NCBI GenBank assembly: GCA_963721445.1 | Contig: CAVRIZ010000008.1 | Span: 434,001 to 498,000, forward strand | Direction of reading: 5' to 3' | Length of the DNA: 64,000 nt | Source of the DNA: DAIOEK01 sp963721445 | GTDB lineage: Bacteria; Chloroflexota; Anaerolineae; Anaerolineales; Anaerolineaceae | Shown: piece by piece, positions 27,139-36,892 of the stretch | Numbering within the stretch: position 1 is the first letter of the stretch | Layout of the letters: each line of letters begins with the position of its first letter | The notes under the pieces: model-generated | The model's input: only the letters and a program-made list of their open reading frames with translations | Databases searched by the model: none | What the model was told of the DNA's origin: nothing | Translations under genes and position numbers: made by a program

Positions 27139-28368
27139 TTATTCGTACCGTAAGGCTTCCACGGGAACCAATCCTGCAGCTCGATTCGCCGGATATAAAC
27201 CGAAGAATAAACCAACTGCGGTTGAGAATAAAGTGGCTAGAAGGATCGAGTCCAAACCAACTTTTGGATTCAACGGAGTACCGCTTGCAGCAGCGATCTG
27301 ACCTACTGCCAATGCGATCAGGAAGCCAAACAATATGCCGATGAGTCCACCGAATAGACTCAATAAAGACGATTCAGTCAAGAATTGGATCAAGATGTCA
27401 CGTCTTCGGGCGCCTAATGCTTTCCGTAAACCGATCTCCCGAGTCCGCTCAGTTACGGAGACCAGCATGATATTCATGATCCCGATACCGCCTACCAAAA
27501 GAGATATCCCGGCAATCCCTCCCAGGAAAATGGTAAGGACACTGGTGATAGTTTGAGCGGTTTCTACAATGTCTTTTTGTGAAAACACCGTGAAATCATC
27601 TTCCCCGAGACGGGAGAGATGTCTTGAGCGAAGTATTTCAGATACCTGGTCCGAGGCCAATTGGACTGTCTCGGCTGAAATCGATTGGACAAGAAGCATA
27701 TCTACCGATTCATGGTTCCTTTGCTTAAGTAAGCGAACCTGCGCGGTATCAAAGGGGACCAGGACAATGTCATCCTCGCCACCAAAAGCACTCCCGCCTT
27801 TCTTTTCCAATACACCTAGAATTCGGAAAGGTTGTCCTTCGACCCTGATCGTCTCGCCAACGACTCCATCGACCCTGCCAAATAATTTTTCTGCTAGACC
27901 CGCTCCAATGACCGCAACAGAAGCCCTTGAGAGGACATGATCATCAGAGATCAATGAGCCTTCCGTCACAACGTAATTCCGCATGATCTGATAATTAGGT
28001 GTGATCCCATCCACGGTGGTTGTTACCTTTTCTCCGCCAAAGGTCACATTCACAGACCCCTGTATGACTGCTGAAACTGCTTCCACATCCGGAGCGAGAA
28101 AAGGATCCGAAATCGCCTGCATATCAGAAAGAGAAATCGGTTTCGGGTTTTGAATCTTGATATTTTGGTTTCCTTGAAAGACAAAGAGCAAGTTTGTGCC
28201 AATACCGCTAATTGAGCCAGTGATTGTTTCCTGTGCACCTTGACCGACTGCCAACATGGCGATAACGGCGGCTACCCCGATAATGATACCGAGGATGGTT
28301 AAACCTGATCTCAACTTATTTGCAGTCAGACTTTCCATTGCTTCAATAATTGCCTGTCCGATGTTCAT
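27139..28368 (-). CDS. MacB-type ABC transporter permease
   Basis: A 409-residue membrane protein with an N-terminal membrane helix (about 20-43), a large extracytoplasmic MacB core domain (about 50-270) and a C-terminal FtsX domain with three helices. GQGAQETITGSISGIGTNLLFV and GGIGIMNIMLVSVTERTREIGLRKA-type motifs (here split as GGIGIMNIMLVSV and TREIGLRKALGA) are typical. It works with the ATPase and adaptor upstream to export a substrate or act on the cell surface. Confidence 0.93.
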   Translation of the reverse strand: MNIGQAIIEAMESLTANKLRSGLTILGIIIGVAAVIAMLAVGQGAQETITGSISGIGTNLLFVFQGNQNIKIQNPKPISLSDMQAISDPFLAPDVEAVSAVIQGSVNVTFGGEKVTTTVDGITPNYQIMRNYVVTEGSLISDDHVLSRASVAVIGAGLAEKLFGRVDGVVGETIRVEGQPFRILGVLEKKGGSAFGGEDDIVLVPFDTAQVRLLKQRNHESVDMLLVQSISAETVQLASDQVSEILRSRHLSRLGEDDFTVFSQKDIVETAQTITSVLTIFLGGIAGISLLVGGIGIMNIMLVSVTERTREIGLRKALGARRRDILIQFLTESSLLSLFGGLIGILFGFLIALAVGQIAAASGTPLNPKVGLDSILLATLFSTAVGLFFGLYPANRAAGLVPVEALRYE

Positions 28369-29045
28369 GACTCCACCTCTACTTTTCCATCGCGAAGACG
28401 GATAATGCGATGGGTTTGCGAGGCTACACCAGAATCATGAGTAACAATGATCAGGGTTGTCCCACGCTCACGGTTCAGGGTTAACAGTAATTCCATAATT
28501 TCTTTCCCAGATTTCGAATCCAGGTTCCCGGTTGGCTCATCGGCCATGATGATAGCGGGGTCATTAACAAGAGCGCGCGCGATGGCGACCCTTTGTTGTT
28601 GACCTCCCGAGAGCTCAGTGGGTTTATGACGGGTTCGGTCGCCCAATCCAACCAGGTTTAGCGCTTCAGCTGCCCTGGCTTTTCGATCGGATGAAGCACC
28701 TGCGTACCGCATTGGGAGTTCCACGTTGGCTTGCGCACTTGCGCGGGGAAGGAGATTGAAGTTCTGAAAGATAAATCCCACCTTGCGATTTCTGATCGAT
28801 GCCAGCTGATCATCCTTTAGGTTGGATACCGCTTCGCCATCCAGGTAGTAATCACCATCGGTCGGTGTATCCAGACAACCAAGAATGTTCATCAACGTGG
28901 ATTTTCCTGAGCCAGAGGGACCCATGATGGCCACTACTTCACCCCGATTGATGCATAGGGATACCCCATCAAGTGCTCTAACTTCCACTTCACCCATCTG
29001 ATAGACTTTTGTCAGATCGGTTGCTGTAATTACACAGTCATCCAT
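28365..29045 (-). CDS. ABC transporter ATP-binding protein (MacB/LolD type)
   Basis: A 226-residue ATPase. Walker A GPSGSGKST is near residue 40, signature LSGGQQQRVAIARAL near 141, Walker B IIMADEPTGNLD and H-loop VTHD follow. Overlaps the permease gene by four bases. Serves the adjacent MacB permease. Confidence 0.95.
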   Translation of the reverse strand: MDDCVITATDLTKVYQMGEVEVRALDGVSLCINRGEVVAIMGPSGSGKSTLMNILGCLDTPTDGDYYLDGEAVSNLKDDQLASIRNRKVGFIFQNFNLLPRASAQANVELPMRYAGASSDRKARAAEALNLVGLGDRTRHKPTELSGGQQQRVAIARALVNDPAIIMADEPTGNLDSKSGKEIMELLLTLNRERGTTLIIVTHDSGVASQTHRIIRLRDGKVEVES

Positions 29046-29050
29046 GATGA

Positions 29051-30319
29051 TTATCCCCCTCTCATCCTGAACATCCCACCTGGACCAGAAGTTAATTCAG
29101 GTCCAGGGTTTAGGATGATTGCATCACCTTCAATGACATTTCCCGAAACTAATTCGCTATAAGTGCCGTTTGATGATCCAGCGGTAATTTCGACTAAGGT
29201 GGGCACATTATTCTTCAGGATGAAGACTACCCGCTTGCCATCCTTCTGGCGAACCGCTCGATTTGGGACAAGAAGTACGTCAGCGAGTTCTGTGGTGACG
29301 ATATTAACCCCTGCTGTCATCTGTGGAAGGACTAATTCATCTGCGTTTTCGATTTCAACCGTAACGATAAAATTGACAACACCATTGGTAATTGTGCCTA
29401 CGCGAGCTACCTCAGTCACCTTGCCAGGATATTCTTTACCACTAATGCTATCGAAGGTGATCACTGCCGGTTGGCCGATCTTTATTTGATTAATATCCAC
29501 TTCAGAGACATCCACATCCACCAAAAGATGACTCATATCATCCAATCGAAATGCTTCAACTCCTGCCGAAACCACATCGCCTGGTTTAGTATTTACTTCA
29601 GTAATTCGCCCCGCGAAAGGAGCTGTGATTCTAGACAGATCGATTGTGGCTTGCGCAGCAGATACTCTTGCCTGTGCAGCTGAGACTTCGCGCGGGTCTG
29701 TTCCACTCTTGATACGTTCGAACTCCCGTTGAGCATCCATCAATTTTGCTTCGGCAACCGCCAGTTTGGCGTCTGCCTCTTCAATTTCCTTCACGGTTGC
29801 ATCGCGTTTCTTTTCCTTCAATCGCGGTCCGAAAGCGGTCATCTTCCGTTCGGTATAGGTGATCTCGTGGTTCAATGCTTCCCGGTCCTGAAGAGCGTCT
29901 TCATAATCATCTTTCGCATTTACGACAGCAAGTTGAGCTTCAGCCACAGCTACCTGCGATTTTTGTAGATCTTCCAGTGATTTTTGCGCGTCTACCAAAT
30001 CTGCTTCGGCCATAATAATACTTTGGGTAAGCGAAGTTTTGGATAATTGTGCCAGAACATCATGGGCATTTACCTGGTCATCCAATTTCGCATTTAATGA
30101 TTCGACGATCCCATTCGTCTGCCAGATCAAGACAGCAGATTGGTTCGAATGGACGGTTCCCGTTGCACCGACAGAGGCAGTGAAAGTACCCCTGGCTAAT
30201 TTCTCAGTTTGATATTTGGATTCAGCCTGTGCTTTTCTTGCTTGAGACGTCGTATAAAAATACAACCCGGCCGCGATGGCAATTACAATTCCTACAATGA
30301 TGAATACTTTCTTTTTCAT
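29051..30319 (-). CDS. Efflux periplasmic-adaptor-like protein (membrane fusion family)
   Basis: A 422-residue secreted adaptor with an N-terminal membrane anchor (about 4-24), a lipoyl/barrel-sandwich part, a long coiled-coil hairpin (about 85-205, rich in Ala/Glu/Gln) and a C-terminal beta barrel with RITEVNTKPGDVVSAG. It is the MacA-like partner of the ATPase and permease. In a monoderm-like envelope it may simply tether substrate to the transporter. First gene of the operon. Confidence 0.9.
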   Translation of the reverse strand: MKKKVFIIVGIVIAIAAGLYFYTTSQARKAQAESKYQTEKLARGTFTASVGATGTVHSNQSAVLIWQTNGIVESLNAKLDDQVNAHDVLAQLSKTSLTQSIIMAEADLVDAQKSLEDLQKSQVAVAEAQLAVVNAKDDYEDALQDREALNHEITYTERKMTAFGPRLKEKKRDATVKEIEEADAKLAVAEAKLMDAQREFERIKSGTDPREVSAAQARVSAAQATIDLSRITAPFAGRITEVNTKPGDVVSAGVEAFRLDDMSHLLVDVDVSEVDINQIKIGQPAVITFDSISGKEYPGKVTEVARVGTITNGVVNFIVTVEIENADELVLPQMTAGVNIVTTELADVLLVPNRAVRQKDGKRVVFILKNNVPTLVEITAGSSNGTYSELVSGNVIEGDAIILNPGPELTSGPGGMFRMRGG

Positions 30320-30351
30320 AGCCTTTTCCTCAATGGTTTTGATCCGAAATA

Positions 30352-30383
30352 TAATTAGGTGTCCTAACTATTGGTTGATTATA
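30352..30383 (-). promoter_or_regulatory. -10 box and palindromic operator upstream of the MacAB-type operon
   Basis: A minus-strand TATAAT (30383-30378) is followed by an imperfect 8-3-8 inverted repeat (30352-30370), core TTAGG-TGT-CCTAA. It covers the expected transcription start, a typical repressor position. No good -35 box was found. MarR- or DtxR-type repressors bind sites of this general shape; which one acts here is not known. Confidence 0.5.
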
Positions 30384-30534
30384 ATGAATAATCAGGTAAA
30401 AACGTATGACAACATATGAAGGTTTTATTAATTCCTCCAATATGTTTACGAAATAGGGTTTGGAAAGTTGTAATTTCCGAGGAATTTAACCAGTTCTAAT
30501 TGTCATCTGAGATACTATACTAACATCATTCATT

Positions 30535-31806
30535 ATGCCTAGATCACCCATGTCGACACTTTATCGAAATATCATAACCTTTTCGCTGGTTATCCTGTTT
30601 TGCCAGCAAAGCTGGATCCCACTTACGGATCCCATCGAACGGGTCCGTTCATATACTCGGGCTATCGAGTTTGATTACTCAACATGGACGTTGGATGCCA
30701 TCAAGGTGAAATTGGAGCAGATGGTCATCGGTTTGGATGGATACCTCACCGTACCGAATTCATCTGATTTTGTGCTGCGATACCTCGAATTAACCCGGAT
30801 TAAGCAGGAATACGAATCGCAGTTGGTCCAGATATACTCCAATCCTGACATTCGAGACCCGAAGCTTGAATCGCAGCCGATCCTCGAACAATTAGATTTG
30901 ATTAAACAGGATCTAAATTACGTCAGCCCGATCGCCGAAAGTATCTTACAAAACCAGATCTCTCAGGTGGCAACAAAACTCCACCTTTCATTGATCGGAC
31001 AACCAATCCCCCCTTTGCTTTTTCACGCCACCCCTTTACCACAGGCGTTGATAGTCTCCCCCCGGGATATCATCCGTCAGGATGCAAACATATCCCTTCA
31101 AACCAGTCTCCCTCTGGCTGAAATCCTCAGTATAGAAGACAGAGTATCGAAAGGGTTAAATGTATCAAGCCTGGTGGAAGATGTGGGTGGGATAGGGACA
31201 TATCCCACGATGGTTCAACAAACCTCAGATATAAATTGGCTATGCGAAGTTATCGCTCACGAATGGACCCACAATTTCCTGGAATTGCGTCCACTGGGAC
31301 TTAATTACGATACGAACTCAGAGTTACGAACCATGAACGAGACCACTGCCAGTCTCGCGGGGAAAGAGATCGCCCTGGAAGTCATCAGACAGTATTACCC
31401 TGACCATTTACCTGCGCCTGAACCTGTAAAACCGTCAGAAAACGAGAGTCAGAATTCTCCCGAAGAAACAACTCAACCTGAATTTGATTTCAGGGCTGAA
31501 ATGCACGCCACCCGGATTCGCGTGGACGAACTCTTATCCCAAGGGAAAATTACGGAAGCCGAAGCGTACATGGAAGAGCAGCGGGTATACTTTTGGGATC
31601 ACGGATATCAAATTCGAAAACTAAATCAGGCGTATTTCGCATTTCATGGGGCATATGCCGACGTGCCAGGTGGCGCGGCTGGTAGCGACCCCGTTGGACC
31701 TGCTGTTCGGGAATTACGCGCCCGTTCTTCTTCCCTGGCTGCATTTATTCATAAAATTTCCTGGATGACATCATTTGATCAACTGCAGAGATCGATCTCC
31801 AAATAA
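30535..31806 (+). CDS. Putative membrane-anchored HEXXH zinc protease
   Basis: A 423-residue protein not assigned to a known gene. It has an N-terminal hydrophobic anchor (about 10-25), a helical region with little similarity, then HEWTH at 242-246 preceded by NWLCEVIA, and a downstream NETTASLAGKE whose glutamate could be the third zinc ligand. An acidic Pro/Glu linker follows. The C-terminal part holds LNQAYFAFHGAYADVPGG, reminiscent of the NNA..Y motif of putative aminopeptidases. TATACT (30516-30521) lies 13 bases before the ATG and no Shine-Dalgarno is seen, so the leader must be very short. Confidence 0.6.
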   Translation: MPRSPMSTLYRNIITFSLVILFCQQSWIPLTDPIERVRSYTRAIEFDYSTWTLDAIKVKLEQMVIGLDGYLTVPNSSDFVLRYLELTRIKQEYESQLVQIYSNPDIRDPKLESQPILEQLDLIKQDLNYVSPIAESILQNQISQVATKLHLSLIGQPIPPLLFHATPLPQALIVSPRDIIRQDANISLQTSLPLAEILSIEDRVSKGLNVSSLVEDVGGIGTYPTMVQQTSDINWLCEVIAHEWTHNFLELRPLGLNYDTNSELRTMNETTASLAGKEIALEVIRQYYPDHLPAPEPVKPSENESQNSPEETTQPEFDFRAEMHATRIRVDELLSQGKITEAEAYMEEQRVYFWDHGYQIRKLNQAYFAFHGAYADVPGGAAGSDPVGPAVRELRARSSSLAAFIHKISWMTSFDQLQRSISK

Positions 31807-31820
31807 TCAGACAGGAAATT

Positions 31821-32198
31821 TCAGTCCAGCGAGTCATCCAATTCGTTCCCCAGGTCCGGCATCTCACGCTCAATCGCTTCGGGCGATTCTCCCCGTTCCA
31901 ATCTCCCCACCACTTCATTGAATTCGGGTGGCATCGTTTCACCAACTTCCTGACTCATTTTTCGCATCATCCGACCCAAACCTTGCGGGTCTTTCTCCAT
32001 CGAGGTGATATCGGTATCCGGGAATGAATCCAAACGACTTTCATCAGATCGCGCCACCCGGATACGCCCTATCTTACGGGCAACGGCGTTACTTCCGCAA
32101 TCCGGACATCGGATTGATGCAATATCGTACTCTTGATACGAAAGGATCAATGAAAATTTCTTCATACAATTTTGGCACCGATAATCATAGGTAGGCAT
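31821..32198 (-). CDS. FmdB-family zinc ribbon protein
   Basis: A 125-residue protein with an N-terminal FmdB/CxxC_CxxC ribbon: YRCQNC (about 6-11) and RCPDCG (about 31-36), probably holding one zinc. The remaining two thirds are acidic and contain MPPEFNEVVGRLERGESPE and a C-terminal GNELDDSLD tail often seen in FmdB proteins. Regulatory role presumed from the family; nothing specific is known. Confidence 0.85.
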   Translation of the reverse strand: MPTYDYRCQNCMKKFSLILSYQEYDIASIRCPDCGSNAVARKIGRIRVARSDESRLDSFPDTDITSMEKDPQGLGRMMRKMSQEVGETMPPEFNEVVGRLERGESPEAIEREMPDLGNELDDSLD

Positions 32199-32273
32199 TC
32201 CTACTCCTGTTCAATCTTTTTTCGAATTATAATCAATTCAAGAAAGAATTTCATCCAGAGATCAGGACATTCT

Positions 32274-32900
32274 ATGCAGGAAAAACCTCTCTCCTTCGAT
32301 TTGTACCACCCCAATCCATTGATGATCGTGATTTCCGGGCCATCTGGCGTTGGGAAAGACTCAGTTGTAAAGGCATTGATGAAGCGAAATTGCAACTACC
32401 ATTTTGTCGTTACGACCACTTCCCGGGAACCTCGGGAGACTGAAATCGAAGGTATGGATTATTTTTTCGTCACCAAGAGTGAATTTGAACGATTGATCGC
32501 AGCCAATGAGATGATCGAATATGCTCTGGTCTATGATCAATTCAAAGGAGCTGCAAAACAACAAGTACGGGATGCCTGGGCGAGCGGGAAGGATGTCTTG
32601 ATTCGGGTTGATGTTCAGGGAGCGGATACCTATCGAAAACTTTTCCCGGAAGCTTTACTTATCTTCTTATTACCAACCAATCCGGAAGAGCTGATTTTTC
32701 GATTGCGCGACCGCCGCACGGAAACCGAACAATCCATCGCATTACGAATGGCGACAACCCGAAAAGAATTGGAGTATCTTCCTATCTTTGATTACATTGT
32801 ATTCAATCCCGCGGGAAAACTCGATGAAGCCGTTGATAATATTGAAGCCATTATCCAGGCAGAACATCATCGGGTGAAGCAGCGTTTAGTGAACCTTTAG
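32274..32900 (+). CDS. gmk: Guanylate kinase
   Basis: A 208-residue kinase that phosphorylates GMP. The P-loop GPSGVGKDS is at residues 22-30, the GMP-binding TTTSREPRETEIEGMDYFFV and LIRVDVQGA segments follow. The N-terminus is about 15 residues longer than in E. coli. ATG 32274 is the first start that makes sense. TATAAT (32228-32233) lies upstream with a weak -35. Confidence 0.94.
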   Translation: MQEKPLSFDLYHPNPLMIVISGPSGVGKDSVVKALMKRNCNYHFVVTTTSREPRETEIEGMDYFFVTKSEFERLIAANEMIEYALVYDQFKGAAKQQVRDAWASGKDVLIRVDVQGADTYRKLFPEALLIFLLPTNPEELIFRLRDRRTETEQSIALRMATTRKELEYLPIFDYIVFNPAGKLDEAVDNIEAIIQAEHHRVKQRLVNL

Positions 32901-32960
32901 TGGAAAATCCACTTTTAATCTGGACAAAGAATCAATAACGGTATCGCTGAAAGGATCGTC

Positions 32961-33722
32961 ATGGAAAACCGACCAGAAGAAAACACCGCTTTTTCAGAGC
33001 AACCTGCACCCCGCCAAGTAACCATTCGCCATTCCATGGTAAAACCTATCGCCACTTATGTCATTATGGGTATTACGATCTTGTTCTACATTGCTCAGGC
33101 GGTGAGTGACCTTCTTACCACCTACGATTATCCATTTGTATTCGGTGGAAAAATCAATCAATTCATCATGGCAGGCGAATTTTGGCGGCTGATCACACCA
33201 ATTCTCTTGCATGGTTCCATCTTCCATCTGGCGATCAATATGTATGCTCTTTACTCTCTGGGCGGGGGTCTCGAATCTTTTTATGGGCATAAACGTTTCG
33301 TGATCCTTTACCTTTGTGGAGGATTTGCTGGAAATGTTCTTTCCTTCTTCTTTACAACGAATCCTTCTTTGGGCTCTTCCACTGCGATTTTTGGTTTATT
33401 GGCTGCCGAAGGGATCTTCGTGATCACCAATCGTAAATTCTTTGGCACAAATTATCAACGAATGATCATTAATATTGTGGGAATTGCGCTTGTAAATTTC
33501 ATGATCGGACTGACGACAGCCCGAATCGATAATTGGGGTCATCTGGGCGGATTACTCGGCGGAGTTATCTTCGCCTATATCGCCGGTCCTCGCTGGGAAG
33601 CGAAAGGTTTTTCAAACCAGCTTGAAATTGTGGATAAACAGGAAGAATCAAAAATATGGTTGGGAGCAGCTACTGTCCTTGCCATTTTCAGTCTGGTTGT
33701 CGCGTATAAATTCTTCTCTTGA
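32961..33722 (+). CDS. Rhomboid-family intramembrane serine protease
   Basis: A 253-residue protein with a soluble N-terminus (about 1-28) and six to seven membrane helices. The catalytic serine is S140 in LGSSTAIFG and the histidine H194 in WGHLGG; HGSIFHLAINM supplies the conserved asparagine and histidine region. A final helix follows a polar segment (about 215-230). It cleaves membrane proteins within the bilayer; substrates unknown. Confidence 0.93.
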   Translation: MENRPEENTAFSEQPAPRQVTIRHSMVKPIATYVIMGITILFYIAQAVSDLLTTYDYPFVFGGKINQFIMAGEFWRLITPILLHGSIFHLAINMYALYSLGGGLESFYGHKRFVILYLCGGFAGNVLSFFFTTNPSLGSSTAIFGLLAAEGIFVITNRKFFGTNYQRMIINIVGIALVNFMIGLTTARIDNWGHLGGLLGGVIFAYIAGPRWEAKGFSNQLEIVDKQEESKIWLGAATVLAIFSLVVAYKFFS

Positions 33723-33749
33723 AATCTTGTTTGATGTAAATAATAATAA

Positions 33750-33783
33750 AACTCCTCCTGATTCTCATTCTTCAGGAGGAGTT
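33750..33783 (-). terminator. Terminator of the peptide ABC transporter operon
   Basis: A perfect 12-bp stem (33783-33772 / 33761-33750) with a 10-base loop, followed on the minus strand by a TTTTATTATT tract. It lies about 80 bases after the last transporter gene and may also slow transcription from the rhomboid gene. Confidence 0.8.
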
Positions 33784-33862
33784 CACTTGATGGCTAATTA
33801 TTAATTACTTGCTCGTGTAAATGAATAAAGAAAACCCATATCCGTTTTCTATTCTCTGATGA

Positions 33863-34870
33863 CTACGTTCTGATCTTACCCAGGTCTTCTGCGTAGTGGC
33901 AGGCAACCTGGTGCCCGGTTTGTAATTCACGAAGTATCGGATCACGTTCCGAGCAGTCTGGTCTCGCCCAGGGGCAACGCGGATGAAAGCGGCAACCGGA
34001 AGGTGGATTGAGCGGACTTGGGACATCGCCAGCAAGTATTATCCTATCCTTTTTCAACCCGGGGATTGGGGAAGGGATGGCTGACAGAAGGGCTTTGGTA
34101 TACGGGTGCATCGGCTGTCTGAAGAGTTCTTCCCTTGAACAGATCTCAACAATTTTGCCAAGGTACATCACCGCAACCCGGTCAGAAATATGTTCCACTA
34201 CGCCCAGGTTGTGGGCAACGAATAGGTAAGTCAAACCGAATTCACGTTGCAATTCTTTTAATAGATTTAATACCTGCGCCTGGACAGATACATCAAGGGC
34301 GGAAACAGGCTCATCAAGGACCAGGAATTTGGGTCTGAGCACGAGGGCACGGGCAATACCAATTCGCTGCCTCTGTCCACCTGAGAATTCATGCGGGTAA
34401 CGGGTGGCATGGTAATCTTCCAGTCCAACCTTTCGCATGATTTCCAAAACCTGATTGAATCGCTCTTTTCCAGAACCGATATTATGGATTTTCAAGCCTT
34501 CCGCAATGGATTCTCCGATTGGAAGACGCGGATCTAGGGAAGCATAAGGGTCCTGAAAGATTATCTGCATATTACGGCGCATCGTTTTCAAGTCGGCGCC
34601 TTTTAATGCGAATATGTTTTCTCCATTGAAAAGCACTTCACCGCTAGTATGCTGTAACAATCGGATGATGGTGTGCCCTACGGTGGATTTTCCGCAGCCA
34701 GATTCTCCAACCAGACCCAGGGTCTCGCCTGCTTTAATATCGAATGAAACATCATCAACCGCTTTGACCTGGGCAATCACCCGCTTAAAGACACCACCCA
34801 TAACGGGGTAATACTTAATCAGGTTTTTTACTTCCACCAAATTTTTTCGAGGAGTAGCCAAATCATTCAT
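33863..34870 (-). CDS. Dipeptide/oligopeptide ABC transporter ATP-binding protein (DppF/OppF type)
   Basis: A 335-residue ATPase. Walker A GESGCGKST near residue 55, signature FSGGQRQRIGIARAL, Walker B FLVLDEPVSALD. The C-terminal oligopeptide-transporter extension has PSPLNPPSGCRFHPRCPWA with cysteines that in some relatives bind an Fe-S cluster. Works with the DppD-type ATPase encoded just upstream. Confidence 0.94.
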   Translation of the reverse strand: MNDLATPRKNLVEVKNLIKYYPVMGGVFKRVIAQVKAVDDVSFDIKAGETLGLVGESGCGKSTVGHTIIRLLQHTSGEVLFNGENIFALKGADLKTMRRNMQIIFQDPYASLDPRLPIGESIAEGLKIHNIGSGKERFNQVLEIMRKVGLEDYHATRYPHEFSGGQRQRIGIARALVLRPKFLVLDEPVSALDVSVQAQVLNLLKELQREFGLTYLFVAHNLGVVEHISDRVAVMYLGKIVEICSREELFRQPMHPYTKALLSAIPSPIPGLKKDRIILAGDVPSPLNPPSGCRFHPRCPWARPDCSERDPILRELQTGHQVACHYAEDLGKIRT

Positions 34871-34882
34871 CTGTGTGATCCC

Positions 34883-35929
34883 TTATCCAGTGATAACTGG
34901 AATACCCTCATTCTTCAAAGGTGCCTGATGACCTTCTCCGTCTTGATATAACCAACAACGTGTCAGATGATCGTTCTTTCCATATGTCGGAATAAGATCA
35001 GGTTCACGTTGGGTGCAGATTTCCATTCTATACTGCTCCCGGGCACGACAACGGGTCGAGAATTTACATCCTGCGGGCAAGTCGATCAGATTCGGAACAT
35101 TACCTGGGATCGCATCGAGTGTTTCCTTGATCTCTCCAACAACCGGGACAGAAGATAATAAACCTACCGTGTAGGGATGCAGTGGGTTATTAAATATGCT
35201 TGCGACGTTCGCCTGTTCAACAATTCGACCGGCATACATGATTGCCACCCGGTCTGCCATCTCGGCGATAATGCCCAGATCATGCGTGATCAAGATGATA
35301 GAAGTATTGAATTTTGAGCGTAAATCCGTCAGGAGGGATAGGATCTGTGCCTGGATCGTCACATCAAGTGCGGTCGTTGGTTCATCCGCAATCAATAATG
35401 TTGGATTAAGAGCCAATGCCATTGCGATCATCACACGTTGCGCCTGACCTCCAGACATCTCATGAGGGTAGGCGTCTGCTTTCTTTTCGGCATCAGGTAT
35501 ACCGACCAGCTTCATTAATTCAATGGCTTTCACCTTGGCATGTTTCTTATCCACCTCTCCATGAATTTGAAAGACTTCCACGATCTGATCACCTACCGTG
35601 AAGACCGGATTTAAGCAGCTCTGAGGTTGCTGGAAGATCATCGAGATATGGGCTCCCCGCATCTTCTCCATTTCAGATTCAGAGAGAAGTAATAGATCTT
35701 TACCTTCGAAAAAGATCTTCCCTTCCAAGATTTTTCCGGGTGCTTCGATCAACCGCATGATCGACAGCGATGTAACGCTCTTGCCACAACCGGATTCTCC
35801 GACCAGACCGAGGATTTCCCCGGGGTAAACCTGAAAATTTACATTATCCACAGCTTTAACGATACCGTCATCGCTGTAGTAATACGTGACTAAGCCTTGA
35901 ATATCTAATAAAGGAACTTGTTTTTCCAC
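34883..35929 (-). CDS. Dipeptide/oligopeptide ABC transporter ATP-binding protein (DppD/OppD type)
   Basis: A 348-residue ATPase, first of the pair. Walker A GESGCGKSV near residue 43, signature MSGGQAQRVMIAMAL, Walker B LLIADEPTTALD. The C-terminal extension reads LPAGCKFSTRCRAREQY. It forms a heterodimer with the next gene's product below the two permeases. Confidence 0.94.
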   Translation of the reverse strand: MEKQVPLLDIQGLVTYYYSDDGIVKAVDNVNFQVYPGEILGLVGESGCGKSVTSLSIMRLIEAPGKILEGKIFFEGKDLLLLSESEMEKMRGAHISMIFQQPQSCLNPVFTVGDQIVEVFQIHGEVDKKHAKVKAIELMKLVGIPDAEKKADAYPHEMSGGQAQRVMIAMALALNPTLLIADEPTTALDVTIQAQILSLLTDLRSKFNTSIILITHDLGIIAEMADRVAIMYAGRIVEQANVASIFNNPLHPYTVGLLSSVPVVGEIKETLDAIPGNVPNLIDLPAGCKFSTRCRAREQYRMEICTQREPDLIPTYGKNDHLTRCWLYQDGEGHQAPLKNEGIPVITG

Positions 35930-35947
35930 GTTGATAACCTCCGTCCT

Positions 35948-36889
35948 CTATTCTGCCGATCGCAGACGCGGATCGATGGCATCTCGTAAACCATCACCCA
36001 ACAGATTAAATGCCAGCACTGTGATCATGATGGCGATTCCCGGGAAGAATACCAAATGAGGAGCGGTAAATACCTGGTTTCGTTCAGTGCCGAGCATGGT
36101 ACCCCATTCTGCTAATGGCGGTTGTGCTCCCAATCCGATGAACGAAAGGGCTGCCGCATCCAGGATCGCGACACCAATCCCAAGGGTTCCACGGACGATC
36201 AACGGTGGGATGGCATTCGGGAGGATCCTTTCGAATAAAATATGCCAATGAGAAGCTCCCAAAGCTCTCGAGGCGGACACATAGGAGTTTTCTTTTACCG
36301 AAAGCACACTGGCGCGAACCACCCTTGCATAAGATGGGATGGATACTATCGCAATCGCCAATAAGGCGTTTTGCAATCCTTTCCCCAGCACCGAGACGAT
36401 GGTGATAGCCAACAATAGGGAAGGGAACGCAAGCAATACATCCAGGATACGCATGATGACATTATCGAGCCAACCCCCGGCGTACCCGGCTATGGCACCC
36501 AACAAAGTTCCGATTATGATCGCGACAGCAACGGTCGAAAAACCGACATATAGCGAGATTCGCGTACCAAAAATTACCCGTGTAAATTCATCCCTAACAT
36601 TCCCGTCGATGCCCATCAAGTGTTGAGGCTGGTCAGCCGGACAACCAAATAGATGGATGCAAGGAACATCTCTGCGAGTGACCGGTTCGATCCCGATCAA
36701 AACCTGGTCCGGTGAATATGGAGACAATACGGGTGCAAAGATAGCAACCAGGATGATTATTCCCAGTAAGACCATACCGACAATGGCTGATCGCTGTTTG
36801 AAAATGCGCCGAAGAGTTAGCCGCCATAAACTGTTGGAGCGGTAATCCTTGATTGCTAATTGTCCATGGAGAGTGGTTTGAGCAGTCAT
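35948..36889 (-). CDS. Dipeptide/oligopeptide ABC transporter permease (DppC/OppC type)
   Basis: A 313-residue permease with an N-terminal cytoplasmic tail and about six membrane segments. The EAA loop is SASRALGASHWHILFERILP. The extracytoplasmic loop between helices 1 and 2 contains CIHLFGCPADQPQHLMGIDGNVRDEF, typical of OppC. It starts three bases after the DppB-type gene. Confidence 0.93.
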   Translation of the reverse strand: MTAQTTLHGQLAIKDYRSNSLWRLTLRRIFKQRSAIVGMVLLGIIILVAIFAPVLSPYSPDQVLIGIEPVTRRDVPCIHLFGCPADQPQHLMGIDGNVRDEFTRVIFGTRISLYVGFSTVAVAIIIGTLLGAIAGYAGGWLDNVIMRILDVLLAFPSLLLAITIVSVLGKGLQNALLAIAIVSIPSYARVVRASVLSVKENSYVSASRALGASHWHILFERILPNAIPPLIVRGTLGIGVAILDAAALSFIGLGAQPPLAEWGTMLGTERNQVFTAPHLVFFPGIAIMITVLAFNLLGDGLRDAIDPRLRSAE

Positions 36890-36892
36890 TTT

